64,000 bases of DNA from Streptomyces albireticuli. GTDB taxonomy: Bacteria; Actinomycetota; Actinomycetes; Streptomycetales; Streptomycetaceae. The stretch lies in NCBI RefSeq assembly GCF_021228125.1, contig NZ_JAJQQS010000006.1:248001-312000 (forward strand), given 5' to 3'. Below, one piece after another: positions 17,561-24,908 of this stretch (position 1 is the first letter of the stretch; each line of letters begins with the position of its first letter). The position numbers and the translations under genes were made by a program. The notes under the pieces were generated by a model that had not been told where the DNA came from, searched no databases, and was given only the letters and a program-made list of their open reading frames with translations.

Positions 17561-18163
17561 ATGGACGACACCACGAACACCACGGACACCACCGACGAGA
17601 CGCGTACGATCGCCGCCCCCGCCCCTGCCCCTGCCCTCCGCCGCGCCGCCGCCCCGGACGCGGAGGCCGCGGCCGAGGTCTGGCTGCGCTCGTACGACGC
17701 GGCCCTGCCGACGGTCCGCCGTGCTCACTCGGACGACGAGGTGCGCGCCTTCTTCCGGCATGTGGTGATCCCGGAGCGGGAGACCTGGGTAGCGGAGGCG
17801 GAGAGCAGGGAGGGCGACGGCGGCATCGTAGGCGTGATGGTCCTGACCGAGGCTGAGTCCGAGTCCGAGTCCGAGTCCGAGGCTGAGTCCGAGGCCCGGA
17901 CCGAGGGCGCCGCCGGCGCCGGTCACGTCGACCAGCTCTACCTCGCCCCGGCCTGGCGCGGCCGCGGCCTGGGCGACCGCTTCCTGTCCCTGGCCAAGGA
18001 GCGCTTCCCCGCGGGCCTGGAACTGTGGACCTTCCAGATCAACACTCCGGCCCACCGCTTCTACGAACGCCACGGCTTCACGGCGGCCGAGCGCACGGAC
18101 GGCTCCGGAAACGAGGAACGGGAACCGGACGTCCGCTACGTCTGGCTTCCTCGATCCCGGTGA
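17561..18163 (+). CDS. GNAT-family N-acetyltransferase
   Basis: A protein of about 200 residues with a GNAT fold: LRRAAAPDAEAAAEVWLRSY at the N-terminus, acetyl-CoA-binding motif A HVDQLYLAPAWRGRGLGDRF (R-G-R-G-L-G) and the C-terminal INTPAHRFYERHGFTAAER. It transfers acetyl from acetyl-CoA to an unknown amine. A Glu/Ser run encoded by a GAGTCC microsatellite (17851-17900) interrupts the strand before motif A. Start is uncertain: GTG 17552 or ATG 17561, with GGAGGG at 17534-17539. Confidence 0.88.
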   Translation: MDDTTNTTDTTDETRTIAAPAPAPALRRAAAPDAEAAAEVWLRSYDAALPTVRRAHSDDEVRAFFRHVVIPERETWVAEAESREGDGGIVGVMVLTEAESESESESEAESEARTEGAAGAGHVDQLYLAPAWRGRGLGDRFLSLAKERFPAGLELWTFQINTPAHRFYERHGFTAAERTDGSGNEEREPDVRYVWLPRSR

Positions 18164-18173
18164 GGAAACACGA

Positions 18174-18207
18174 CAGAGGCCCTCAGGATTTCTCCTGAGG
18201 GCCTCTG
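18174..18207. terminator. Strong hairpin terminator
   Basis: CAGAGGCCCTCAGGA (18174-18188), loop TTTC, TCCTGAGGGCCTCTG (18193-18207): a perfect 15-bp stem. It lies 8 nt past the tRNA-Arg 3' end on the minus strand and 11 nt past the acetyltransferase stop on the plus strand, so it can terminate both. Confidence 0.92.
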
Positions 18208-18214
18208 CACGCTG

Positions 18215-18287
18215 TGCACTCGGCAGGATTCGAACCTGCAACCTCTTGATCCGTAGTCAAGTGCTCTATCCGTTGAGCTACGAGTGC
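18215..18287 (-). tRNA. tRNA-Arg (anticodon ACG)
   Basis: A 73-nt cloverleaf on the minus strand. The acceptor stem is GCACTCG/CGAGTGC with discriminator A; D arm GCTC...GAGC; anticodon stem CTTGA/TCAAG with loop CTACGGA, giving anticodon ACG; T arm GCAGG-TTCGAAT-CCTGC. CCA is not encoded. It reads CGU and, with inosine at position 34, CGC and CGA. Confidence 0.97.
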
Positions 18288-18381
18288 TCGGCGTTCCGGC
18301 GGACGGGCCACCGGTCGGCGTTGCGGAAGCAATATTACCCGACGTGCGAGGGTGGATTTCCCCGCCGGGAACCGCCGGTCC

Positions 18382-19146
18382 TCATCGTGTGACGCGCGCC
18401 ATGAAACGCTCGCCGCCGTTCTCGCCGGGGACCCCGGGAACCCCGGAAGCCCCGGACGCCCGGCGGCGGCCGGCCAGGCTCCGGACCAGGTGGGCGCGCG
18501 AGCTGTACTGGAGGGCCATGCGCTCGACGCGTCGCGTCAGCGGGAAGAAGCCGTCGAAGCAGGGCACGACGTATTCGAAGTCGTAGAGGCTCCGCAGGGA
18601 CGGGCTGTCGGTGATCTTCTTGAACGACACGGCCACCTCCCAGTCGAGCGAATAGCGCCCGAGGGCCTCCTTGCGGACGGCCCGCAGCATGTGTTCCGAG
18701 AGGCCGTTCCCCCGGAAGTCCCCGCGCACCCAGAGGCCGCCCGGGAAACCCAGCAATCCGGAGACCCTCGGCATTTCCTCGGGAAGTACGAGGTCCAGGG
18801 TGCCCGAGTGCTGGTCGCACGGTCCCTCGCAGAAGACCCGCATCGTCCGGATCAGTTCGCGCACATCGAGGGTGCGGAACGTCCGATAGGCGATGCAGCT
18901 CGCGATGCGGCCGTCCCGGTCCTCGGCGGCGATCCAGAAACTCGTGTCGGGGGAGAGGAGGCTGTGACGCGGATCAAAGGCCGGATTCACACCGTCCGCG
19001 TCGGCGGCGCTGCCGAGGTGGCCGAGGAATTCCGTGAAATCCGACTTCGGGACGAGGGTCAGGCCCAGGGCCTCCGCCCATTCCCCTTCCCGTTCCGGCG
19101 GCCGCTCTTCCGTCCGCTCTTCGGTTCGCGCTACTGCGGTACTCAC
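18382..19146 (-). CDS. GNAT-like acyltransferase of unknown substrate
   Basis: A 254-residue protein with GNAT character: FWIAAEDRDGRIASCIAYRT, then a strand and pyrophosphate-loop-like GGLWVRGDFRGNGLSEHMLR, then FKKITDSPSLRSLYDFEYVV. The loop R-G-N-G-L-S fits the Q/RxxGxG/A acetyl-CoA motif. Three cysteines occur (ASCIAY, CEGPCDQH). GTG 19146 follows AGGAAGAG at good spacing. It is larger than a minimal GNAT, so it may be a divergent subfamily. Substrate unknown. Confidence 0.7.
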   Translation of the reverse strand: MSTAVARTEERTEERPPEREGEWAEALGLTLVPKSDFTEFLGHLGSAADADGVNPAFDPRHSLLSPDTSFWIAAEDRDGRIASCIAYRTFRTLDVRELIRTMRVFCEGPCDQHSGTLDLVLPEEMPRVSGLLGFPGGLWVRGDFRGNGLSEHMLRAVRKEALGRYSLDWEVAVSFKKITDSPSLRSLYDFEYVVPCFDGFFPLTRRVERMALQYSSRAHLVRSLAGRRRASGASGVPGVPGENGGERFMARVTR

Positions 19147-19582
19147 CGCTCTTCCTCCCCGGGCCGCCGGGCCCTCCGGGCGGCACAGTTCATGATCCAC
19201 TGCCGGTCGCCCGGACGATTCGCGACGCCCGGGAAAATGGCGCGATCTTGGCGCCGTACAACCTTGCCGGGCGCACGGCGGTCATGGTTCCGGAAACCGA
19301 ACGGGGACTCAGGGAGAGGGATTTGGCTCGTGTGGTGTTCGGACTGCCGGAAGGAACCGGCGGTGCACAGACCGGGGCGCTGCGACGGCTGCGAGGGCGG
19401 CCGGACGGGCATCCCGCCCACCGGGGCGCACCCGGTGGACGACGCGCGGCCGGTGACGGGCGCGCGGCCGCCTGAGGGCACGTACGCGCCGGGTGCCGCC
19501 GGTGGCGTACGCGGGGGTGTGACGGACCGGCCGGCCGCGGGGGATCGCGGGGATCCGGCGGCCGGGCGACGGCCGCCGGACG
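19147..19582. other. Gene-free stretch
   Basis: 436 bp with no convincing gene on either strand: open frames lack ribosome-binding sites and family resemblance. It presumably holds the promoter of the GNAT-like gene (minus strand) and the 3' end of the DCC-family gene. Confidence 0.5.
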
Positions 19583-19990
19583 TCAGGACCCCGCGGCCCC
19601 CGGCCGCCGCGCGGCGGGCAGGGCGCAGGCCGCCGTGCCGCCCGGCATCCTCTGCCGGTTGTCCGCCACCAGCCGGTAGACGCCGTGGGCGACCCAGCGC
19701 ACCGGCGGCAGCCTCAGCACCGCGCCCAGGACGGCCCAGCCGCCGCCCGCGCTGAGCAGCAGCTTGGCGACGGCCTGGGCGCCGCCGTACACCGTTCCGG
19801 CCGGGGTGATCCACAGCAGCTCGTGCTCGGCCCGTTCCTGGGTGACACCCAGGGCGTCCAGCTCGGCGAACTGCCAGGCGGTGACGGAGCAGCGGGGCCG
19901 GACGTGCTTCTCGGCGGCGTTCACCGAGGTCGTGCAGAAGCCGCAGTCACCGTCGTAGACGAGCACAGGTTGGGTGCGCATGAGCCTCAT
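19583..19990 (-). CDS. DCC-family (DUF393) thiol-disulfide oxidoreductase-like protein
   Basis: A 135-residue protein with the N-terminal signature VLVYDGDCGFC (the DxDCxxC of the DUF393/DCC family), then AWQFAELDALGVTQERAEHE and YGGAQAVAKLLLSAGG. The family is thioredoxin-like and thought to have disulfide redox activity; the substrate is unknown. The C-terminal Ala/Arg tail lacks conservation. Confidence 0.9.
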   Translation of the reverse strand: MRLMRTQPVLVYDGDCGFCTTSVNAAEKHVRPRCSVTAWQFAELDALGVTQERAEHELLWITPAGTVYGGAQAVAKLLLSAGGGWAVLGAVLRLPPVRWVAHGVYRLVADNRQRMPGGTAACALPAARRPGAAGS

Positions 19991-20251
19991 GATGCCGGGC
20001 GGGGCGCGGGAGGGGACGGCCGGGGTCGCCCACGCCGATGGCAGGAACGGGCGGGAACGGGAGTTCCGAACTTCACCTATGCGGGTGAGCCCGGACCCCG
20101 GCCTCCCCTAAAGCGGTTTATCTGCCTTGTGTCACGCCAGATCTAGGGCGAGCGAGCGCACCACCCGCCCGGGCCGTGGAGGATCCGCCGGGGCGGTCCG
20201 AAGCGTCGGAGCAGCATCGGGCGGGCGTCGTCCCGCCGGGGGAGGACGTTC

Positions 20252-20584
20252 ATGTACGCACTCACACGTCTGGGCCGGGTCGCGGTGGCGGCGGGAGCCG
20301 CGCTGGTGCTGGTCACCGGTCTCTCCACCAGCGCCCAGGCCGCCACGGGCCCGTTCGACTACGTGTCGGTGACCCACGGGGATCTCACGCTCGATGACCC
20401 GGACAACGACGTCTGCTTCCTTCTGCCCGGCGGTGCGCTGCGGGCGACCAACGGCACGAACACGAGGGCCACGCTCTACGCGGAGCCCGGAGACTGCGAG
20501 TCGCAGGTCGTCGGGACGCTCCAGCCGGGCATGGCGAGGAACTTCGAAGGCGGGACGCTTCCGCGCGCCGTGCAGTTCGGCTGA
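20252..20584 (+). CDS. Small secreted protein, unknown function
   Basis: A 110-residue protein. Signal peptide residues 1-30 (RLGRVAVAAGAALVLVTGLS then STSAQA|A) leave a mature protein of about 79 residues. The mature part is beta-rich and acidic (YVSVTHGDLTLDDPDNDVCF, TNTRATLYAEPGDCESQ) with two cysteines that could form one disulfide. The ATG follows GGGGGAGGACGTTC. I recognise no family. Confidence 0.8.
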   Translation: MYALTRLGRVAVAAGAALVLVTGLSTSAQAATGPFDYVSVTHGDLTLDDPDNDVCFLLPGGALRATNGTNTRATLYAEPGDCESQVVGTLQPGMARNFEGGTLPRAVQFG

Positions 20585-20625
20585 GGGGGGCGGCGGCGCG
20601 GTGCCGGAAGGGCGTCGTGCCGGGC

Positions 20626-20649
20626 GTTCTTGAAGGGCGCCCTTGAACG
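20626..20649. terminator. Candidate terminator
   Basis: The 12-bp palindrome AAGGGCGCCCTT (20633-20644), extended imperfectly by GTTC...GAAC, lies between the secreted-protein gene and the convergent UTRA gene. Evidence is positional only. Confidence 0.4.
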
Positions 20650-20742
20650 GCCGTAGGGCGGGCGCCGGTGGCTCCCGCCCCTTCGCGGTGTGCGGGACCG
20701 GGCGGCCTGAGGCCCGCAACCCGGCCGCGCCGTCCGCACGGG

Positions 20743-21297
20743 TCAGTCGAGCCGCATGCGGTACCGGAGCGTGCGATCCCTCGCGGTCATGGTCATCACA
20801 CAGAACTCCATGGGCAGCCCGTCCCCGCCGAGGATCAGCCGCGACAGGACGAGTACGGGCTCGTGCCCGCCGAGCCGCAGCGCCTCGCGCTCCTCCTCCG
20901 TGGGCATGCGGGCGGTGACGGTCTCCTCCACCCGGGTGGCCACGTGGCCGAGTTCGGCGAGCAGGGTGACCGCGCCGCCGGGCACCTTCCTCGGCTCGGC
21001 GAGGGCCGTTCCGGCGGCGACGCGCGGCGGGTAGTACGAGTCCGCGAGCTCGACCGGCACGTCGTCGAGGAGGATCAGGCGGCGCCGTGAGACCGCCTGC
21101 CCGCCCGCTTCGAGCCCGAGGGCCCGGGCGATGGCGTCGGGCGGCACGACCGTCCCGGCGGAGAGGAGCCGCTGCCCGCCGCGGCGCCGGCTCTCACCGG
21201 CCTCCTCCGCCCAGGCGTCGGGCTTCCCCCGGCCGCGTGGGGTGAGGTACCTGGCGGAGTCGCTCTCCCAGGTCTGCCGCGGTGTCTGTTCCGGCAC
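20743..21297 (-). CDS. UTRA-domain protein lacking the GntR DNA-binding domain
   Basis: A 184-residue protein whose body is a UTRA effector-binding domain: RRLILLDDVPVELADSYYPP, GGAVTLLAELGHVATRVEET, MPTEEEREALRLGGHEPVLV. GntR/HutC regulators place a winged helix of about 70 residues before UTRA. Here only about 40 residues precede it and none resemble an HTH; the frame upstream of GTG 21297 carries none either. GGAAGGAA lies just upstream of that start. The UTRA part resembles that of the fusion regulator at 25.5-26.4 kb (VELxxxYYP, LLAELG), so it may be a ligand-sensing partner or a decayed repressor. Confidence 0.85.
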   Translation of the reverse strand: MPEQTPRQTWESDSARYLTPRGRGKPDAWAEEAGESRRRGGQRLLSAGTVVPPDAIARALGLEAGGQAVSRRRLILLDDVPVELADSYYPPRVAAGTALAEPRKVPGGAVTLLAELGHVATRVEETVTARMPTEEEREALRLGGHEPVLVLSRLILGGDGLPMEFCVMTMTARDRTLRYRMRLD

Positions 21298-21462
21298 GAT
21301 CGCATTCCTTCCGTCCGTCCGCACCATCATGAGCTTCCCGGACGATCCGGAGTAGGCCGCGTCCGAGGAGGCGCGAACGCGGAGCGGAAAATAACGATTT
21401 GTACGGGGTCGGCGCGTCGGGCTAATTTCCTTTCCGTTTACTTGATCGGCAGGGAAAGGTTC

Positions 21463-22158
21463 ATGCGCAGAATCACAGGGGGACTGGTTTCCGCCGCGCT
21501 CATGGTCGGTGCGCTCACGGGCTGCGCTTCGGGCGACGGTGATGCCGGTAAGGCCGACAAGGCCGAGGCGTCCGGCAAGGCCGCGGGGAAGACGGAACCG
21601 TCGAAGCCCGCGGTGCCGTCCGCGACGGAGACCGCCGAGTCCGGGCGGGGCAGTGGCACCAGGGTCGGCGAGGCCGGCTCGGCGTGTGAACTCCCGGTCT
21701 CGTTCGAGACGGCCGAGGGCTGGAAGGCGAACACGATGTCGGAGGCCGAGAGCGACCTCCTCGGGGACATCACCCACCACAAGTCCCTCAAGGGCACCTG
21801 TGAGATCGACACCAAGGATCGCGCGATCAACAGGATGCTGGTGTGGACCGGGCCCGCGACGGACTCGTCCGCGCGGCATGTGCTCGACGTCTTCATGACC
21901 GAGGAGGGCAAGTACCTCGTCGAGAGCAAGTACCAGGACCTCAAGGTCGGCGGGCAGCCGGCGGTGGAGGTCGTGTACAAGCTGAACAGCCCCAAGCTGG
22001 GGGAGGACCGGGAGCAGCGGGCGCTCGCGCTGTCCACCCCGAAGGGCGTGGCCGTGATCCAGCTCCGTGGCTTCGACACGGAGGAGCACCGGCGGATTCT
22101 CCCGGTGTACGAGCTGGCGAAGAAGACCATGGCCGGGGCCTCTGCCACGGCGAATTAA
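21463..22158 (+). CDS. Lipoprotein, unknown function
   Basis: A 231-residue lipoprotein. The signal peptide ends in lipobox GALTGC (Cys at about residue 21). A Lys/Glu/Thr-rich linker and a C-terminal domain follow (CELPVSFETAEGWKANTM, RMLVWTGPATDSSARHVLDV, YQDLKVGGQPAVEVVYKLN, GVAVIQLRGFDTEEHRRILP). This domain resembles the external parts of Streptomyces lipoproteins and kinases with GW-type strands. ATG 21463 follows AGGGAAAGG. It is divergent from the UTRA gene; the 165-bp spacer includes an AT-rich promoter-like section. Confidence 0.8.
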   Translation: MRRITGGLVSAALMVGALTGCASGDGDAGKADKAEASGKAAGKTEPSKPAVPSATETAESGRGSGTRVGEAGSACELPVSFETAEGWKANTMSEAESDLLGDITHHKSLKGTCEIDTKDRAINRMLVWTGPATDSSARHVLDVFMTEEGKYLVESKYQDLKVGGQPAVEVVYKLNSPKLGEDREQRALALSTPKGVAVIQLRGFDTEEHRRILPVYELAKKTMAGASATAN

Positions 22159-22652
22159 CGGCCGTCAGAATTTCGCGCGCGAATCCCGGGGGACGGCCTT
22201 CGTCGCCCCCCGGGGGAAGGTGTGGATTCAAGTTCTTCCGTAATTCGGCCCTTGCCGGTTCGTTTTCCGGGAGGAGAAACGGTTATGGCACGGGTTCGAG
22301 CCATGGCGCCGGGGGCTCGGGTGGGCGGTGGGGCCGGAGCCGCCGTCGCTCTGTGACCTGTGTTTCCTGTGGGCGTCGAGCCCCGGCGGGCGCGTGTCGT
22401 GGCGCGGCCGTGGCTCGTTCCGGTGGCCCCGGATCCGCTGGCCGGAAGCCTCCGATGTGCGCAATTCGGCTACGGGCGTACCTTTTTGGTGCGGCAAGGA
22501 GTGGAAAGTGCCGGAGGGATATCCGGGTTCTCTGACTTTCCGCTCGGGGTGTCGGGCGCGTAGCGACCCCAGTACCTGATCGCCGCGACATCCGTACCGC
22601 ATCGTGCATCGAAGATGACAACTCTGGGCACTCGACCGTGAGGAGTTCTCCG
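22159..22652. other. Gene-free stretch
   Basis: 494 bp with no convincing ORF. GC is lower than in flanking genes (for example around 22160-22270), and promoter sequences for the next gene are expected here. I see no RNA gene or strong hairpin. Confidence 0.4.
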
Positions 22653-23081
22653 ATGGCCGTTTCCGACGCCGAACTGTTCCAGCAGTGGCAGCAGTTCCAG
22701 CAATGGCAGCAACTGCACCAGCAGCACCAGACGAGCGGACCCGACGCCCCGCACGAGAAGAAGAACGTGCTTCTCACCGCGAAGACCGTTCGGGGCAGCA
22801 TCATCGGCATGGCGCAGGCGGAGATGAGCGCGAACCTCACCACCGCGGACGGTGGCGGTATCGGGGGCCAGCGGATCAGTTTCGTCGTCACCAGCACGAA
22901 TCAGGAGTTCGGCACCGCCACGACCGACTCCAACGGTGACGCGAACCTCGACTCCGGTGCGAACATCAGCGACCCGCAGCTGATGGCGACGGCGGCGTTC
23001 TCCGGATACACGGCCGTCTATCACGGCAACACGGACTACAACCCGGCGAAGGCCAGGGGGAAGTTCATCGTCGGTCTGTGA
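22653..23081 (+). CDS. Gln/Trp-repeat protein with Ig-like domain, no signal peptide
   Basis: A 142-residue orphan protein. The N-terminus contains FQQWQQFQQWQQLHQQHQ, two and a half copies of a (F/L)QQWQQ heptad-like repeat. After a charged linker comes a beta-rich domain like bacterial Ig/invasin modules (VRGSIIGMAQAEMSANLTTA, ADGGGIGGQRISFVV, TATTDSNGDANLDSGANISD, YHGNTDYNPA). Such modules are normally extracellular, yet no Sec or Tat signal is present. ATG 22653 follows GAGGAG at 7 nt. Function unknown. A strong terminator follows. Confidence 0.75.
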   Translation: MAVSDAELFQQWQQFQQWQQLHQQHQTSGPDAPHEKKNVLLTAKTVRGSIIGMAQAEMSANLTTADGGGIGGQRISFVVTSTNQEFGTATTDSNGDANLDSGANISDPQLMATAAFSGYTAVYHGNTDYNPAKARGKFIVGL

Positions 23082-23166
23082 TCCCTGAAGTTCCGGCGGT
23101 GCGGTGCGGTGGGGGAAGCGGATCGGCTGCCGTGGACTCGCCCGCCGTGCCGCCGGTCGTCGTGCC

Positions 23167-23199
23167 GGCCCGGAGCCGGGGGTTCCCCGGCTCCGGGCC
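23167..23199. terminator. Strong hairpin terminator
   Basis: GGCCCGGAGCCGGGG (23167-23181), loop GTT, CCCCGGCTCCGGGCC (23185-23199): a perfect 15-bp stem between the Ig-like gene and the convergent thrS gene. Confidence 0.88.
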
Positions 23200-23216
23200 A
23201 CCATGGGCGTGGCTCC

Positions 23217-24458
23217 CTACTGCCGGGCCTCCTCGTCCCACAGATCGGTGCGGTGCGCGGCTACGAGCGCGCCGACGGCGGCGAGGAACCCGTCGGCCGG
23301 TCGCGGGGCGAGGCGGCGGCCGTCACGCAGGCGTACGGCGAGGTGGCCGTCGGCCGCCTCCTTCGCGCCGATGACGGCCTGGTACGGCACGAGGCGCGCC
23401 TCGCGGACGCGCGCGCCCAGGGTGCCGCGTTCGGGGCCGGCGACCTCCGCCCGTAGACCCAGTTCGGCGCACCGGCGGGCGACGGCCTCGGCGTCGGGCA
23501 CCTGGGCCTCGGAGACGGGCAGGAGGGCGAGCTGGGTGGGGGCCAGCCAGGCGGGGAAGGCGCCGCCGTGCCGCTCGATGAGATGGGCCACGGCCCGCTC
23601 CACACTGCCGATGACGCTGCGGTGGACCATGACGGGGCGGTGCTTGGCGCCGTCCGCGCCGATGTAGTGCAGGTCAAAGCGTTCGGGTTGGTGGAAGTCG
23701 ATCTGGACGGTCGACAGGGTGGACTCCCGGCCCGCGCCGTCGGCGACCTGGACGTCGATCTTCGGCCCGTAGAACGCCGCCTCCCCCTCGGCCGCCTCGT
23801 ACGGCAGGCCGGAGCGGTCGAGGACGTCGGTGAGGAGCGCCGCCGACCGCTCCCACATCCCGGGGGCGGCGACGTACTTCCCGCCGGGCCCCGGGAGGGA
23901 GAGCCGGTAGCGGGCCGGGGTGATCCCGAGCGCCTCGTACGCCCGCCGGATCATCTCCAGCGCGGCGGCCGCCTCGTCGGCGACCTGGTCCAGGGTGCAG
24001 AAGATGTGCGCGTCGTTGAGCTGGATGGCCCGTACGCGGGTCAGGCCGCCGAGTACGCCCGAGAGTTCGGACCGGTACATGCCGCCCAGTTCGGCCATGC
24101 GGAGCGGCAGTTCGCGGTAGCTGTGGGAGCGGGACCGGTAGATCACGGCGTGGTGCGGGCACAGGCTCGGACGCAGGACCACCTGCTCGGCGCCGAGGTC
24201 CATCGGCGGGAACATGTCGTCGCTGTAGTGCGACCAGTGCCCCGAGATCTCGTACAGCTCCCGCTTGCCCAGCACGGGCGAGTACACATGCCGGTAGCCC
24301 GCCTTCCGTTCCGCCTCCCGGATGTACTCCTCCAGCGCGTGACGTACGGCCGCGCCGTCCGGCAGCCAGTAGGGAAGCCCGGACCCGATCAGCGGATCGG
24401 TGTCGAACAGGCCGAGTTCGCGGCCGAGTTTGCGGTGGTCGTGGGCGGTGTCCCGCAT
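23217..24458 (-). CDS. thrS: Compact threonyl-tRNA synthetase without editing domain
   Basis: A 413-residue class II aminoacyl-tRNA synthetase that joins Thr to tRNA-Thr. It contains only the catalytic core and anticodon-binding domain. Motif 2 is in YRSELSG, and the three zinc ligands known from E. coli ThrRS appear to be kept: Cys in LRPSLCPHH, His in LNDAHIFC, His in PVMVHRSVIGS. The C-terminal HGxTP-type domain begins at PAWLAPTQLALLP. The usual TGS and N2 editing domains (about 240 residues) are missing; full-length enzymes have about 640. It is probably a second, inducible copy. ATG 24458 follows GAGGAG. A Thr-rich leader ORF and hairpin precede it, suggesting control by charged tRNA-Thr. 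Confidence 0.93.
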   Translation of the reverse strand: MRDTAHDHRKLGRELGLFDTDPLIGSGLPYWLPDGAAVRHALEEYIREAERKAGYRHVYSPVLGKRELYEISGHWSHYSDDMFPPMDLGAEQVVLRPSLCPHHAVIYRSRSHSYRELPLRMAELGGMYRSELSGVLGGLTRVRAIQLNDAHIFCTLDQVADEAAAALEMIRRAYEALGITPARYRLSLPGPGGKYVAAPGMWERSAALLTDVLDRSGLPYEAAEGEAAFYGPKIDVQVADGAGRESTLSTVQIDFHQPERFDLHYIGADGAKHRPVMVHRSVIGSVERAVAHLIERHGGAFPAWLAPTQLALLPVSEAQVPDAEAVARRCAELGLRAEVAGPERGTLGARVREARLVPYQAVIGAKEAADGHLAVRLRDGRRLAPRPADGFLAAVGALVAAHRTDLWDEEARQ

Positions 24459-24495
24459 GGCGGTCTCCTCGCGTACGTGGAGCGAGCGCCGCAAG

Positions 24496-24529
24496 CCGAA
24501 GCCCCGGGGCGCTCGCCCCGGGGCTTCGG
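24496..24529 (-). terminator. Attenuator hairpin before thrS
   Basis: CCGAAGCCCCGGGG (24496-24509) and CCCCGGGGCTTCGG (24516-24529) form a perfect 14-bp stem with a 6-nt loop, between the leader ORF stop and the thrS ribosome-binding site. It lacks a U-run, as many Streptomyces terminators do. Its 3' half (minus strand, 24513-24503) can pair 10 of 11 with leader segment 24554-24544, giving an alternative antiterminator. Confidence 0.8.
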
Positions 24530-24541
24530 ACTGGACATCTG

Positions 24542-24595
24542 TCAGCGCGCCGGGACACTCTCCGGCGTCGTCGTCATGGTGTCGGCGCGCTTCAT
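24542..24595 (-). CDS. Threonine-rich leader peptide of thrS
   Basis: A 17-codon ORF, MKRADTMTTTPESVPAR, with four Thr including three consecutive ACG codons, upstream of a Thr-tRNA synthetase gene. GCGCGCCGACAC (24590-24579) pairs with GTGTCCCGGCGCGC (24558-24545) as 8 + 4 bp with a 2-nt bulge, leaving the Thr codons in the loop. The stop codon sits at the end of the second arm. This is the arrangement of segments 1 and 2 in classical ribosome-mediated attenuation. No ribosome-binding site is present, but a -10-like element 7 nt before the ATG suggests leaderless translation. Expression is inferred. Confidence 0.75.
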   Translation of the reverse strand: MKRADTMTTTPESVPAR

Positions 24596-24602
24596 GGCGG
24601 GG

Positions 24603-24608
24603 ACGGTA
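24603..24608 (-). promoter_or_regulatory. Probable -10 element of the thrS leader transcript
   Basis: TACCGT fits the actinobacterial TANNNT pattern. Seven nt separate it from the leader ATG at 24595, which places the transcription start at or next to the A of the ATG. No good -35 is visible. Confidence 0.55.
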
Positions 24609-24659
24609 GCAGGGGGCGGGGCGGGGTGCACGGGGTTTTCCGGTGGGCGCGCGTCGGGC

Positions 24660-24805
24660 GATGCGTCTGGAACAATTACCGGAAAGCGAAAGGCGGTTGA
24701 TTTATTCAGCTGATCGGATGGGCTGGATATACGCCTTTCAAGTTTGGAGATTAGTCCAGTATCAGGAAACCGGGTGGGGAGTTAATCTCGCCTCGACAGG
24801 CCCGG
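24660..24805. other. Low-GC intergenic patch
   Basis: About 145 bp with GC near 50%, far below the surrounding sequence, between the thrS leader promoter and a small orphan gene. An open frame crosses it but has no ribosome-binding site or family likeness. It is probably a promoter region or a remnant of foreign DNA. Confidence 0.45.
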
Positions 24806-24908
24806 CGCCGAGTCTCCGAATTCTCTCCGCAGGGCACCCTCTTTCGGCCGCGTTCGTCATGCGCGCGCCGACCTCGACGCCGCACTCGTAGAAAGAGAGG
24901 AGAGCGAA

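Noticed and set aside
24458..24610. T-box riboswitch upstream of thrS
   Set aside because: No T-box consensus (AGGGUGGNACCGCG-like) and no specifier-stem layout; the leader-peptide model fits better.
24643..24891. An 82-codon ORF in the low-GC patch upstream of the small beta-rich gene
   Set aside because: No ribosome-binding site, no plausible fold, and it overlaps the likely thrS leader promoter region; kept only as a low-GC note.
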